This document shows, in pieces, positions 24,190 to 32,687 of a stretch of DNA of 64,000 nucleotides; the stretch's first letter is position 1, and the number at the start of each line of letters is the position of its first letter. The stretch is from Chelatococcus sp. HY11. Its GTDB lineage: Bacteria; Pseudomonadota; Alphaproteobacteria; Rhizobiales; Beijerinckiaceae. The notes under the pieces are model-generated. The model was given only the letters and a program-made list of their open reading frames with translations. It had not been told where the DNA came from and made no database searches. Position numbers and translations under genes: made by a program. The stretch lies in assembly GCF_018398335.1 (NCBI RefSeq), contig NZ_JAHBRX010000001.1, positions 1,860,001-1,924,000 of the forward strand, read 5' to 3'.

Positions 24190-25551
24190 TCAGAGCCGGC
24201 GCACGCGCGGCTCGGCCTGCCCGGTGAGGGCAAGGGCGGTTACCGCCCATACCAGGGCATCGAGACGATCGGGAGACCGGCCGGACGACAAACCAGCTGG
24301 GCCAAAATCGGCCATCTCGTCCTCGAGCACCGGAAGCGCGCCTACATGACGGACCCGTCCCTGCTCGTAGAGGGCCGCGACCGGTTCGGCCCGCAGATAT
24401 TTGCCGCGTGTGGCGCGCACCGCTGTCACGGGCACACCGGGATCGATCTCGCGAATGACGGCGGCCACCATCTCGCCGCCCTGATTGACCTCCGCGACGA
24501 GCGCATCGGCCTCGAGCCGTCGATAGAGGGCAACCGCGGCCGCGGCCCATTCGGCCGGACGTGCCCGTTCCAGCGTGGCGTCCTCCAGCACGAAGGCCTG
24601 GCCGCCCGCATCGATGCCCGCCGCCACGATGCCGCAGGCATCGGCCCGCCGGCCAGACGAAGCGGGCGGATCGACCGCGACGACGATGCGGGTCAGCGCC
24701 GGCGCCCTCTCGACGCGGCCCGCCTCGATCGCGTCCCTGTTCCACAGCGCATCCGCGCGCTCCTCGACGATCTCGCCATCGAGTTCCTGCCGGCCGAGGC
24801 GGGTGCCCGCATAGCGCCCGACGATCGTATCAAGGAAGGCGGGTGCGAGATGAAAAGCGTTGGCGCGGGTCGCTGCCCGCGACAATGCGGTGCGCGGATC
24901 GGCCATGAGCTTTTTCAAGAGGGGGATCGGACGCGGTGTCGTCGTCACCACCTGCCGGGGGCGCGTGCCCAGGCGCAATCCGAACTGCAGCATATCCCAT
25001 GTCTCCTGCGCGTGACGCCATTTGCAGAGTTCATCGATCCAGGCCGCCTCGAACTGCGGCCCACGCAATTGTTCGGGATCCTCGGCGGAGAAGGCCTGGG
25101 CCACTGCGCCGTTCGGCCACTCCAGCCGGCGACGCGTCGGCGTCCATGTCGGGCGTTCCCGTCTCGAATGGATGGCGAGCAGGCCGGAGACGCCTTCGAT
25201 CATCACATCGCGGACATCGGCCGCCGTCTCGCCGACAAGCGCGATCCGGCCGGCCGGAGCGGACGTGAAGGGCGGATGCCCTAGCGCCATTCCCCGCACC
25301 CATTCCGCGCCGGTGCGCGTCTTGCCCGCGCCGCGTCCGCCAAGCACCAGCCAGACGGTCCAGTCGTCGCGGAGCGGGTCGTTGTCCGGCGGCAATTGAT
25401 CAGGCCGGGCGAAGAGCGGCCAATGATGCATCAGCCAGTCCAGCAGCCTCGCATCACAGCTCGCCAGCAGGGACTTCAGCGTCCCGCGCGCGGCGCAGTC
25501 GATCAATGCGCTCCGCAAGCTCGCGTCGGAAATCGTCGAGGTCCCGGACAT
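24190..25551 (-). CDS. GTA g2, large terminase subunit
   Basis: The DNA-packaging ATPase/nuclease, 453 residues. The Walker A motif is GGRGAGKT at residues 71-78. Walker B is in FEAAWIDEL (about 168-176). The GTA hallmark 'ARPDQLPP' precedes it. The C-terminal RNase H-like nuclease begins at 'RIVVAVDPPASSGRRADACG' and ends 'SPDRLDALVWAV'. The start overlaps the small terminase gene by 98 nt; AGGG lies just before ATG 25551, and no better internal ATG exists until residue 41. Confidence 0.95.
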   Translation of the reverse strand: MSGTSTISDASLRSALIDCAARGTLKSLLASCDARLLDWLMHHWPLFARPDQLPPDNDPLRDDWTVWLVLGGRGAGKTRTGAEWVRGMALGHPPFTSAPAGRIALVGETAADVRDVMIEGVSGLLAIHSRRERPTWTPTRRRLEWPNGAVAQAFSAEDPEQLRGPQFEAAWIDELCKWRHAQETWDMLQFGLRLGTRPRQVVTTTPRPIPLLKKLMADPRTALSRAATRANAFHLAPAFLDTIVGRYAGTRLGRQELDGEIVEERADALWNRDAIEAGRVERAPALTRIVVAVDPPASSGRRADACGIVAAGIDAGGQAFVLEDATLERARPAEWAAAAVALYRRLEADALVAEVNQGGEMVAAVIREIDPGVPVTAVRATRGKYLRAEPVAALYEQGRVRHVGALPVLEDEMADFGPAGLSSGRSPDRLDALVWAVTALALTGQAEPRVRRL

Positions 25552-26119
25552 CGCCGCCCTTCTCCTTCGCCGTCGTGGCGTCGACAGTCTGTTCGTCAGC
25601 CTCCAGGGCGAGGAGATCGCGCAGGGTTTTCACCACCACGGCCAGGGTGCGCGCATCCTTTTCGCGCTCTCCGGGCTCGGTCTCGCCTTCCGCCAAACGC
25701 CGCTCCACCGCGCGCACCTGCGCATCGGCGGTGCGCCAAAGTCGCGCGACGAGAGCGCTTCTCGCGGGTGCGGTCTTGGATCTGGTCTTCTCGGATCTGG
25801 TCTTGGTTTCGACCTCAGGGCCGGGCTTTGGGTCGGCCTTGGAACGTGCCTTCGCAACCGTAGACCGAAGGTCTGTCAGAGCCTTAGGCTTCGTGCCTTT
25901 GGAAGGCCTGGCTTTTGTCTTTGCGTTGCGGCGGGTTCTCCCTTCAGCCGACAGCCCAGCGCGACCGGGGATCTCGACGGGCATTTCCGGAGTGGATGCG
26001 AGTGCGTTGCGCACGGCGGTTCGCCCCCATCCCGTCGCGACCATAATGCCGGCAATGGAAGCGCCTTCGGCGCGGCGGCGACGCATGTCCGCCGCCTCGT
26101 CCGCAGTTGGAGAGGCCAT
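25454..26119 (-). CDS. GTA g1-like small terminase / DNA-binding protein
   Basis: A 221-residue first gene of the cluster. The N-terminal helix-turn-helix (ADMRRRRAEGASIAGIMVAT, GWGRTAVRNALAS) would bind DNA. A Lys/Thr/Ser-rich low-complexity linker (about residues 60-115) follows. The C-terminal helical domain (ALVARLWRTADAQVRAVERR, EKDARTLAVVVKTLRDLLAL) matches GTA g1. ATG 26119 has AGGA 9 nt upstream. It overlaps the large terminase by 98 nt. The assignment is by position and the C-terminal helix pattern. Confidence 0.8.
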   Translation of the reverse strand: MASPTADEAADMRRRRAEGASIAGIMVATGWGRTAVRNALASTPEMPVEIPGRAGLSAEGRTRRNAKTKARPSKGTKPKALTDLRSTVAKARSKADPKPGPEVETKTRSEKTRSKTAPARSALVARLWRTADAQVRAVERRLAEGETEPGEREKDARTLAVVVKTLRDLLALEADEQTVDATTAKEKGGDVRDLDDFRRELAERIDRLRRARDAEVPAGEL

Positions 26120-26590
26120 GAAATTGTCCTGTGAACGCTGAAGCAATTCCCAAGAACAGTCGAAGCTGTTTCGCTTTTGGGACTGCGTCACAACATGGAG
26201 ATGAAAAGATCTTGCGCTCCAAAGGAAATGGAGAAGGCGGTCGCCTGGGCGCCGTTTGCCACGCTCCCGCACTCTGGCAAGTCCCATCTGGCGGCCGCGC
26301 CGGAGTATCGCGCTGAAACGCAATTCTGGAGCATGACTGTACCCTACCTCAACAGCGCATCGCCGTCAAGGATAATTTTCCTATTATAGGAATTATACGC
26401 TATCGAGGGCGCCGAGGAGCGCAAAACTGCGATGTTTAGGTCACACCTGTTGCCAAACAACACGCTTCACCGACCCGTGAGCGGGATTTGCCCCAGTACG
26501 GTCATGTTCAAGGAACTTTTGGCCTTAGTTCTCAATGTATCCGGGACCGTATATCCGCGGTTCCAAAATTTTCCCCGGCAGAGGTCGATT
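26120..26590. promoter_or_regulatory. Divergent control region between the GTA cluster and the L,D-transpeptidase
   Basis: About 470 bp with no convincing gene. It must hold the promoter of the GTA operon (leftward) and that of the transpeptidase (rightward). An AT-rich patch around 26371-26397 contains a perfect inverted repeat with 6-bp arms, TTCCTA-TTA-TAGGAA (26378-26392), a plausible operator. I cannot assign specific -35/-10 boxes with confidence. Confidence 0.5.
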
Positions 26591-27265
26591 ATGGTTGGTT
26601 TGACACGGCGTATGTTGATGGGCGGCGGGCTTGTGGCCCTCGGCGGATGCGTTTCCCGTCCCCCGGTTCCGGTGGCAGTCGGACCGACGTATGATCCATC
26701 GTTCGAGCGGATGTACGCCGCTATCGATAACGAGCGCTTTCCTATTCCTGCCGTCGATCTTTCCGAAATAGACCCGGAGTTCCTGCGCCGGGAAGTGGCC
26801 TATGACACCACGCAGCAGCCGGGAACGATCGTCGTGGATCCGAACGATCGTTTCCTCTACCTCGTACGGCCGAACGGCCGTGCCATGCGCTATGGCATTG
26901 GTGTGGGGCGCGAGGGCTTCGGCTGGAACGGCAACGCCCAGGTGCGGCGCAAGGCACAATGGCCGACATGGACTCCGCCGTCGCAGATGATCAAGCGCCA
27001 GCCCGAATTGCGCCAATATGCCGGCGGCATGCCGGGGGGCCCGGAAAATCCGCTCGGCGCGCGCGCGCTTTATCTTTATCAGGGCGATCGGGATACGCTC
27101 TACCGCATCCATGGCACCAACGAGCCCTGGACGATCGGCCAAGCGGTCTCGTCAGGCTGCATCCGGCTGATCAACCAGGACATCATCGACCTTTATTCGC
27201 GTGTCCCGACGGGCACTAAGGTCGTCGTGCTCCGCAGCAATCCCGATCTGATGGCGCAAGGTTGA
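26591..27265 (+). CDS. L,D-transpeptidase, lipoprotein (YkuD family)
   Basis: A 224-residue envelope enzyme that makes L,D cross-links in peptidoglycan or attaches proteins to it. The N-terminus is a basic, hydrophobic signal ending in a lipobox with Cys20 (LVALGGC). The YkuD catalytic residues are visible: H174 in YRIHGTNEPW and C190 in the motif SSGCIRL. AGAGG lies about 6 nt before ATG 26591; the frame continues to 26432 but that would bury the signal peptide. An intrinsic terminator follows at 27323. Confidence 0.92.
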   Translation: MVGLTRRMLMGGGLVALGGCVSRPPVPVAVGPTYDPSFERMYAAIDNERFPIPAVDLSEIDPEFLRREVAYDTTQQPGTIVVDPNDRFLYLVRPNGRAMRYGIGVGREGFGWNGNAQVRRKAQWPTWTPPSQMIKRQPELRQYAGGMPGGPENPLGARALYLYQGDRDTLYRIHGTNEPWTIGQAVSSGCIRLINQDIIDLYSRVPTGTKVVVLRSNPDLMAQG

Positions 27266-27322
27266 GGTTCGAGGCCGACGGCCTCGCCCCACATCGTCGG
27301 CATATAGTCAACCACGGCCTTG

Positions 27323-27355
27323 AAGGCTCCGGGATCACGCCCGGAGCCTTTTTTT
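27323..27355 (+). terminator. Intrinsic terminator after the L,D-transpeptidase
   Basis: A perfect 9-bp stem GGCTCCGGG / CCCGGAGCC with a 6-nt loop (ATCACG), followed by seven T residues. The two As before the stem can pair with the first Ts. It also sits against the 3' end of the convergent YcgN-type gene. Confidence 0.93.
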
Positions 27356-27362
27356 CAATCTG

Positions 27363-27911
27363 TCAGGTCGGCGTACGCCGACGCGCACTTCTAGGCACCT
27401 TGTTCGGCCAGGTGACGATCCTGTCCGGAAAGTCCTCTTCATCCAAGTCCCCCTCGCTCGTCACAGAGCGTCCGCGCAGGGAAACACCGGCCATGTGAAC
27501 GGTGTGAGGATCTCCAGAAACGAGCGGATGCCACCAGTAGAGGTCCGCCCCCTCACGCACCAGGCGGTAGGCGCAGGTCGGCGGCAGCCATGAAAGACGC
27601 TCGACCTCCTCGACGGTCAGGCGGATGCAATCATGCACGAACGCCTGGCGGTTGGGATAGTCGCGGCAGCGGCAGCTCTCTGTGTCGAGAAGCCGGCAAG
27701 CGACGTCCGTGAAATGAATGGTACCTGTGTCCTCATCCTCAAGCTTGACGAGGCAACAGCGACCGCAACCATCGCACAGGGACTCCCATTCAGCCCCGTC
27801 CATCTGGGCGAGCGTTTTGGTCTTCCAGAACGGTAGCTCGGCGGAGCCGTCCGGCTCCGCATTTATCGACTCTTTACCGCAGATCTGATCTTTGAATTCG
27901 GCGGCGGCCAT
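27363..27911 (-). CDS. YcgN/UPF0260-family cysteine-cluster protein
   Basis: A 182-residue protein of the YcgN (UPF0260) family. It has the family Cys cluster [16 protein letters not shown] (about residues 46-61), then '[16 protein letters not shown]' and a conserved '[13 protein letters not shown]' and '[11 protein letters not shown]'. The acidic C-terminal part is '[15 protein letters not shown]'. Such proteins are thought to bind an Fe-S or zinc centre; the cellular role is unknown. It is monocistronic and converges on the terminator of the transpeptidase. Confidence 0.93.
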   Translation of the reverse strand: MAAAEFKDQICGKESINAEPDGSAELPFWKTKTLAQMDGAEWESLCDGCGRCCLVKLEDEDTGTIHFTDVACRLLDTESCRCRDYPNRQAFVHDCIRLTVEEVERLSWLPPTCAYRLVREGADLYWWHPLVSGDPHTVHMAGVSLRGRSVTSEGDLDEEDFPDRIVTWPNKVPRSARRRTPT

Positions 27912-28122
27912 TTACCATAATACCTTGTCAGACACACAAATGATGCAAGGGATGCGAAAGATATGCGTCGCATAACGGATCCCGTCGACGCGGGAAAGTG
28001 CAGCCCGCTGAAGCAGCACTTATCGCGTCAATATGGCCGTCTTTTGCGTCGTGCATGGTGTTGATAAGCGCTATCGTATCCATCTTATGTATCGGTAATA
28101 GCAAACATTAGGGCGGGTTGGC

Positions 28123-30330
28123 GTGCTATCGTTCGGTGGAGCCTCGTTCTGGAAGCGCCTTAAGCGTCGGGCACTCGCCTTCGACTCAAAGGTGGATTCG
28201 AGCCTCTACGATGCCAGCCGTGATTTCAACGAGGTTTGGTTACGGATCTGCGCCTACTCCGACAGGCTGCGTGTTCGCGGCTTCGCCCGCGTCGCCAATG
28301 AACTCGCCTGTGAAGGCCTGACGCTCGGGCTCGCCGGGGGTATCCTTTTACTCGCCCTTGCCATTCCAGCCTTCCGGGAAACCAGCGAGGACTGGCTCAA
28401 GCGGCCGGAGCTGGCGGTCACGTTCCTCGATCGCTATGGCAACGAAATCGGCAAGCGCGGCATCCTCCATGACGACACCCTGGCGTTTCAGGATATCCCC
28501 GACGTCTTCATAAAGGCCGTTCTCGCGACTGAGGACCGGCGTTTCTATGACCATTTCGGTATCGACGTCATAGGCACGATGCGTGCCGCCTCCGCCAACG
28601 CCCGCGCTGAGGGCGTGGTTCAAGGCGGCTCGTCGATCACCCAGCAGCTCGCCAAGAACCTCTTCCTCAACAACGAGCGATCGCTGGAGCGAAAGGTCAA
28701 GGAAGCCTTTCTCGCGCTCTGGCTGGAATCGCGGCTGACCAAGAACGAGATCCTCAAGCTTTATCTCGATCGCGCCTATATGGGGGGCAGCACCTTTGGT
28801 GTTGTCGCGGCGACGGAGTTCTATTTCGGCAAGTCGGTCAAGGATTTGACCCTTCCCGAAGCCGCCATGCTGGCCGGCCTGTTCAAGGCGCCCTCGAAAT
28901 TCGCCCCCCACGTCAATCTGCCCGCGGCCCGGGCCCGCGCCTCGGATGTGCTGAGCAATATGGTCGCGGCCAATGTGCTGAGCGAGGGACAGGCCGAGAT
29001 GGCCCGGCGCAACCCGGCGACGCCGATCGATCGCCGCCGCGACGTCAGCCCGGACTATTACCTCGATTGGGCTTTCGAGGAGGTCAAGCGGCTCGCGGAC
29101 GAGGACAAGTTTGGTGAGGAGCGGGTCCTGACGGTCAAGACGGGCCTCGACATCTTTGCCCAGCACAGCGCCGAGAGCGCGCTGGAGGAGAACCTCCGCC
29201 GGGATGGCAAGCGCTTCAACGCAAGCCAGGGCGCGATGGCTGTGCTCGAACCCGACGGCAACGTGCGCGCCATGGTCGGCGGCCGCGACTACGGCGCGAG
29301 CCAGTTCAACCGGGCGACCAACGCGCTGCGGCAGCCCGGGTCGTCCTACAAGCCGTTCGTCTACACCGCAGCACTGGAAGCCGGGCTCTACAAGCCCAAT
29401 ACCATCGTCACGGATGCGCCCGTCTGCATCGGCAACTGGTGCCCGAACAACTACGGTCGCTCCTACGCCGGTTCGATGCCGCTGATCACGGCTCTCGCAA
29501 AATCCATCAACACTATTCCGGTGCGGATGTCGCTGGCGCTCGGCAAAGGCAACGCCAAGGTCGGCCGCGCCAAGATCATCGAGATGAGCCACCGCATGGG
29601 GCTCACCACCAATCTCGAGGACACGCCCTCTCTGCCGATTGGCGCCGGTGTCGTGACCGTTCTCGATATGGCTTCGGGCTACGCGGTCTTCGCCAATGGC
29701 GGCAAGCGGGCGAAACCCTACAGCGCGACAGAAGTGCGCAACGGGCGCGGCGAGATCATCTGGCGCCACGACAGCGAAGCCCCACCACAGCAGATCGTCG
29801 CGCCGTCGGTGATCGCCGACATGAATCTCATGCTGCAGCGCGTGGTCGAAGGTGGCACGGGCGGCCGGGCGCGCCTGCCGGGAATGATCGTCGCGGGCAA
29901 GACAGGTACGACCAATGCCTATCGCGATGCCTGGTTCGTCGGCTTCACCGGCAATCTGGTCGCCAGCGTCTGGCTCGGTAACGATGACTATACGTCGACG
30001 CGCAACCTGACCGGCGGCGTTCTTCCCGCCCAGATCTGGCACGACACGATGGCGCCGATCCTGGCCGGCACGGAGCAAAAACCTCTTCTGGGGATCGATG
30101 TGAAACCCGGCACCGCCGAGAAGCCCGTTGCCTCGAACGCGCCCGCCGCCAGCGACACCGGACGCGGCGGCCCGATGACCCTGTCGCGCCGTTCCTATGA
30201 AGCCTTGAACGGCGTAACCGACCTCATCAAGGCGGCCGGCCCCACACCCCGGCGACAGGCTGCCGGAGCGCGTGTGCCAGCGAGCCCGAACGTTTTCGGC
30301 TCGGCGACAGCGCCTGTCGCAATGCCCTGA
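28123..30330 (+). CDS. Penicillin-binding protein 1A, bifunctional peptidoglycan synthase (GTG start)
   Basis: A 735-residue class A PBP. The cytoplasmic N-terminus is followed by a membrane anchor at about residues 66-85 (TLGLAGGILLLALAIPAF). The glycosyltransferase domain has the catalytic EDRRFYDHFG near residue 137 and GGSSITQQLAKNLFLNNE. The transpeptidase domain has SxxK in PGSSYKPF near residue 407, SxN in KSINT near 460, and KTG in AGKTGTTNAY near 592. GTG 28123 has an AGGGCGGG upstream. The C-terminal tail of about 70 residues is low-complexity Ala/Pro. Full length for the family. Confidence 0.95.
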   Translation: MLSFGGASFWKRLKRRALAFDSKVDSSLYDASRDFNEVWLRICAYSDRLRVRGFARVANELACEGLTLGLAGGILLLALAIPAFRETSEDWLKRPELAVTFLDRYGNEIGKRGILHDDTLAFQDIPDVFIKAVLATEDRRFYDHFGIDVIGTMRAASANARAEGVVQGGSSITQQLAKNLFLNNERSLERKVKEAFLALWLESRLTKNEILKLYLDRAYMGGSTFGVVAATEFYFGKSVKDLTLPEAAMLAGLFKAPSKFAPHVNLPAARARASDVLSNMVAANVLSEGQAEMARRNPATPIDRRRDVSPDYYLDWAFEEVKRLADEDKFGEERVLTVKTGLDIFAQHSAESALEENLRRDGKRFNASQGAMAVLEPDGNVRAMVGGRDYGASQFNRATNALRQPGSSYKPFVYTAALEAGLYKPNTIVTDAPVCIGNWCPNNYGRSYAGSMPLITALAKSINTIPVRMSLALGKGNAKVGRAKIIEMSHRMGLTTNLEDTPSLPIGAGVVTVLDMASGYAVFANGGKRAKPYSATEVRNGRGEIIWRHDSEAPPQQIVAPSVIADMNLMLQRVVEGGTGGRARLPGMIVAGKTGTTNAYRDAWFVGFTGNLVASVWLGNDDYTSTRNLTGGVLPAQIWHDTMAPILAGTEQKPLLGIDVKPGTAEKPVASNAPAASDTGRGGPMTLSRRSYEALNGVTDLIKAAGPTPRRQAAGARVPASPNVFGSATAPVAMP

Positions 30331-30540
30331 TTCGCAAAGGGCATGCGTTCCGTGGCGCCACGGCCAAGCTGTTGGATCACCTCATTTGTGACGTACTCCA
30401 TCAGCCTATCAGTATGCAGGGATTGCGGGATCTCCGCGGGGCAACCGGGGTTGACGCTCGCAGCACCGTCGCCTCTTGATGGACGTGGATGGCTTGTGCT
30501 CTCCCACTCCCGATTCGCTCGCTCCTGACCCTCCGCTGCC

Positions 30541-31116
30541 GTGCGCTCATTTCTTGCCCTGCCCTTGATCTTCGCCATCGGCGCCGCCACCGGTCTCGGC
30601 TCGGCCTATTTTGCCGTGAAGGGGGATCCGGCATTCGGCGCCGTTCAATCCGGCCAATGGGTCACCTGGCCGGATCTCGGCTCGGTTACGATCGACCCCT
30701 ATGCCCTTGCCAATCTGGCGCGCTCTGCCCGCATTCCTCTCGCGTCAGGCGAAGGATACGCGTTCACGACCAGCACCGACGAAGCTGGCCGGCCCCTCGA
30801 CAGTACCTGTCGCTACATATTGTCGGGTCACTCGCCACGCTCACGCATTTGGACTGTGACAATCTATGACGCGAACGGCGATCTCTCTCCAAACCCGCTG
30901 CAGCGCGATGGTTTCACTTCGCGCGAGGTGACATTGTCAGCCGATGGCGCCATCGCCATCAATCTTTCTCGTGAAGCGACTGCCGGGGACTGGCTTCCCC
31001 TACCGACGACGCGTGCATTTTCCGCGGTCCTGCGCCTTTACGACACGGCGTTGTCTCCAACGTCAGGCTCCATCAGCAACATCGGCCTGCCCACCTTGAA
31101 GCGGACGGCGTGCTGA
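30541..31116 (+). CDS. DUF1214-domain secreted/anchored protein
   Basis: A 191-residue protein starting from GTG 30541 with an N-terminal membrane or signal segment (RSFLALPLIFAIGAATGLGS). The DUF1214 domain follows, with family-typical 'RIWTVTIYDANGDLSPNP', 'LSADGAIAINLS', 'GDWLPLPTTRAFSAVLRLYD'. It is coupled to the DUF1254 gene by a TGATG overlap. The two domains often occur together, in one protein or as neighbours, but their biochemical role is not known. Confidence 0.88.
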   Translation: MRSFLALPLIFAIGAATGLGSAYFAVKGDPAFGAVQSGQWVTWPDLGSVTIDPYALANLARSARIPLASGEGYAFTTSTDEAGRPLDSTCRYILSGHSPRSRIWTVTIYDANGDLSPNPLQRDGFTSREVTLSADGAIAINLSREATAGDWLPLPTTRAFSAVLRLYDTALSPTSGSISNIGLPTLKRTAC

Positions 31117-31685
31117 TGGCGCGGATCCTTGGTTCATTCACGCTGACCTTGATCGCTGGGCTTGTCCTGGGCGCCGCGGTCCATATCCTGACCATCTTCG
31201 CGATACCGCATCTTGCAGAGCGCAACGCGTATGCCCGTTTTGGAACGGACACCGGCGCGAGTGACCTGCTCTTTCCCAATCCGGCAAAGCACCCGCCCCT
31301 GCCCCAGCCTGATCCTGCTGTGGCGGTGGCCGCCTGCTCGTTCGACCTGAGCAAGGGCCCGGTTGTCGCGTCCGCGAGGCTCGATGCGAGCTTCGCATCC
31401 CTCTCGATCCATGCGCGTGGAGGCCAGGTGCTCTACGCTCTTACCGACCAGGCGGCCACCCGCGGTCAGGTGAAGCTCACGCTCATGTCGCAAGCCTATT
31501 TCGACGAATTCGTGGCGGACAGCGAGGAAGCGACGGCGACCAACACTCTACGGCTGGTCACCTCGGAAAACAGCGGGCTCGTGGTCATCCGGGTGCTCGC
31601 CGCTTTTCCCAGTGAGATGCCCGAGGCCAAGAAGGCCGCGGAAAGCCTGCTGTGCATGCCACAGCCCCAAGCACCTCGTTCTTGA
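31116..31685 (+). CDS. DUF1254-domain membrane protein
   Basis: A 189-residue partner of the DUF1214 gene. The N-terminal anchor is ILGSFTLTLIAGLVLGAAVH. The body has the DUF1254-like 'AYARFGTDTGASDLLFPNP', a single cysteine in 'AVAACSFDLSKGPVVASA', and 'QVLYALTDQAATRG'. A second Cys is near the C-terminus (LLCMPQPQ). ATG 31116 shares its A with the upstream TGA; a GTG two codons earlier is the alternative. Function unknown. Confidence 0.85.
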   Translation: MARILGSFTLTLIAGLVLGAAVHILTIFAIPHLAERNAYARFGTDTGASDLLFPNPAKHPPLPQPDPAVAVAACSFDLSKGPVVASARLDASFASLSIHARGGQVLYALTDQAATRGQVKLTLMSQAYFDEFVADSEEATATNTLRLVTSENSGLVVIRVLAAFPSEMPEAKKAAESLLCMPQPQAPRS

Positions 31686-31776
31686 GGGGATGCCGTAGGG
31701 CTATAGGCGATTCGCCGGTACCGTAATTGTCGTGACCAACCATTTCAGGCCGTGATGACCTGCGAGAGCCGCATGG

Positions 31777-31995
31777 TCAGCAGACATTCTTGTCGCGCTG
31801 CGGTGCCTGTCTTTTGCCACGCCGCGGTAAATTGCGCGCAGGCGTCTCATGCCGTTCGTAGTGAACACCCATGAAAAGCAAGAGCTGGGCAGGCTTGTCG
31901 GACCTTACCGCCGGACGGCGCATCCGATATTTGAACGCGGCTTGATCCGCCAACTGAACAACCTGCCCCAACTGAGTACCGGCAATTTGATCCAT
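31777..31995 (-). CDS. Conserved small hypothetical protein, 72 residues
   Basis: A short protein starting MDQIAGTQLGQVVQLADQAA, with an aromatic/basic core (FKYRMRRPAV) and a hydrophobic strand before 'MGVHYERHE'. The C-terminus is basic and low in structure. The strong GGAGG 6 nt before ATG 31995 supports translation. The 'FKxRxxxP…LLLFxGVxYER' pattern resembles small rhizobial hypothetical proteins, but I cannot attach a function. It stands alone on the minus strand. Confidence 0.65.
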   Translation of the reverse strand: MDQIAGTQLGQVVQLADQAAFKYRMRRPAVRSDKPAQLLLFMGVHYERHETPARNLPRRGKRQAPQRDKNVC

Positions 31996-32324
31996 CGCGG
32001 CCTCCGTACAGCGCCCCGAAACGGGTTGCGTCCATCCACATTAGAAATGGGACGGCGTGGTTAAATGTTCCTTAAATGCAGGTGACTTGCCCTGCAAAAA
32101 TACAATCAGAAATTGCACGTCGTTGCTGAAATTGCACGTTGCGCGAAATTCAACGCCCGGCAATAGCATGTCCCGATTACCCTATAGCGCCCGCTGGCTA
32201 TCCCGCGCCTTCTCAACGAGAACGATTCACCATCCGCTAACCATTCAGCAAGACGAATGAGTGCCTGCCAGTCAACGCAAGGGCTGGCACACAATTCTTT
32301 CATCCGACCTTTGAAAAGCGCTCG
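31996..32324. other. Intergenic region without a recognisable gene
   Basis: About 330 bp. It holds the upstream region of the 72-residue minus-strand gene and the downstream region of the DUF1491 operon. The only structure seen is an imperfect hairpin GTGCCTGCC…GGCTGGCAC (32261-32290) with no U-tract on either strand. I find nothing else in it. Confidence 0.4.
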
Positions 32325-32666
32325 TCATTCCTTGGCTAGATCAAGGAAATGACGTCCCTCTCGATCCTCGACCTCGACGATCCACAAGTCGGGATCGAAA
32401 GCGATTTCGCGCCGAAGCTTCTCCTCAGCAGCGAGCGGGCTTGCCTCGCTCAACGGGATCTGGAGGAAAAAGCGCTCTTCCGGTTGGTCGCCCGTCAAAC
32501 TCTGCGGGGCTGGTCCATAGAGCGCGCAGGTGCCATCCAGGGGATCGATCTTGACGAAGACCGCACCGGCTTCCGCGGCTCCTCGCCGACGCAGAACGGC
32601 ATAGGCGCCCTCAACTGAACACCGCCTGATATAGGCGGGAACCCAGAAATCAGTCCTCAGCCGCAT
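32325..32666 (-). CDS. DUF1491-family protein
   Basis: A 113-residue protein of the alphaproteobacterial DUF1491 family. Typical blocks are RLRTDFWVPAYIRRCSVEGA, 'VFVKIDPLDGTCALYGPAP', 'RFFLQIPLSEASPLAAEEKL' and 'DPDLWIVEVEDREGRHFL'. It is the third gene of the minus-strand unit PAS kinase - peptidoglycan-binding protein - DUF1491, 21 bp after the second. Function unknown. Confidence 0.92.
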   Translation of the reverse strand: MRLRTDFWVPAYIRRCSVEGAYAVLRRRGAAEAGAVFVKIDPLDGTCALYGPAPQSLTGDQPEERFFLQIPLSEASPLAAEEKLRREIAFDPDLWIVEVEDREGRHFLDLAKE

Positions 32667-32687
32667 GGGGAAGTTCCCGGCCCATCT

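Noticed and set aside
24143-24745. 201-codon N-terminal extension of the portal frame
   Set aside because: It overlaps the large terminase in another frame and is Arg/Gly-rich shadow sequence; the portal fold starts after ATG 24142.
28348-30078. 576-codon minus-strand frame opposite PBP1A
   Set aside because: Shadow of a gene with all glycosyltransferase and transpeptidase motifs.
32261-32290. Hairpin as terminator of the DUF1491 operon
   Set aside because: Imperfect stem and no U-tract on the minus strand.
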